From: Candidatus Shapirobacteria bacterium
GTDB taxonomy: Bacteria > Patescibacteriota > Microgenomatia > VGLL01
Reading direction: 5' to 3'
DNA length: 10,986 nt
Assembly: GCA_016866735.1 (NCBI GenBank)
Contig: VGLL01000026.1
Span: 1 to 10,986, forward strand
Of the stretch, positions 10,921 through 10,986 are shown piece after piece. The notes below the pieces were generated by a model that saw nothing but the letters and a program-made list of their open reading frames with translations, was not told where the DNA came from and made no database searches. The first letter of the stretch is position 1. Each line of letters starts with the position of its first letter. The translations under genes and the position numbers were made by a program.

Positions 10921-10986
10921 GGCCCGCAGGGCTTTTGGGGCATGGGCGCGCTGGGATGGCCGCGTTCGGCCTTATAAAATCATCAC
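10921..10986 (+). other. Unassigned GC-rich right-hand tail
   Basis: After the LigB-type stop the sequence becomes GC-rich. GGCCG-CGTT-CGGCC (10958-10971) can form a small hairpin before TTATAAAAT, and GCCC-GCA-GGGC-TTTT (10922-10936) is a weak terminator candidate. No frame with a recognisable start or AMMECR1 signature is visible in these 66 bases. Confidence 0.3.

Overview
The window looks like a chromosomal segment of an uncultivated bacterium of the Candidate Phyla Radiation (Patescibacteria). The evidence is indirect: moderately AT-rich DNA, very tight gene packing (convergent genes separated by 2-4 bp), few Shine-Dalgarno sequences, start codons placed almost at the expected transcription start, UGA used as an ordinary stop, and small palindromic or tandem inserts kept in frame inside coding regions. 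One of these is the perfect palindrome translated as LPAGRQG. No rRNA or tRNA gene and no CRISPR array was seen. Lineage within the radiation cannot be fixed from this sequence.

Layout: (1) 1-1784, minus strand: mreB, then an AT-rich element carrying a four-helix-bundle (23S rRNA intervening-sequence type) protein, then the start of mreC, which runs off the left edge. (2) 1907-3118, plus strand: a HAD-family phosphatase followed 6 bp later by a small cupin. (3) 3121-4322, minus strand: an alpha/beta hydrolase whose true N-terminus seems to lie behind a -1 frameshift site, and a 92-residue orphan protein, with a perfect 11-bp hairpin between them. (4) 4447-6144, plus strand: a secreted TIM-barrel glycoside-hydrolase-like protein with an Ig-like domain and a C-terminal EF-hand/dockerin-like calcium loop. 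(5) 6149-6817, minus strand: a membrane-anchored L,D-transpeptidase. (6) 6868-10920, plus strand: an O-antigen-ligase/Wzy-like polytopic membrane protein with C-terminal TPRs, an AmmeMemoRadiSam radical SAM enzyme, and a LigB/MEMO-type protein.

Much of the window is about the cell envelope: cell shape (MreB/MreC), peptidoglycan cross-linking (L,D-transpeptidase), polysaccharide polymerisation or ligation (Wzy-TPR) and exported carbohydrate processing (the glycosidase-like protein). The radical SAM and LigB-type genes are two of the three parts of the AmmeMemoRadiSam set; the AMMECR1 part is not visible before the right edge.

The most unusual signals are: two copies of an AT-rich inverted-repeat element, one with the four-helix-bundle gene between mreB and mreC and one 145-bp copy without it between the radical SAM and LigB genes, both fitted almost exactly between a stop and a start codon; a U UUU UUA slippery heptamer that would join an out-of-frame start to the alpha/beta hydrolase; a repeated arrangement of an extended -10 box 6-7 nt before the start codon, implying leaderless mRNAs; and three four-copy arrays of related 7-bp units plus five GC-rich palindromes inside open reading frames.
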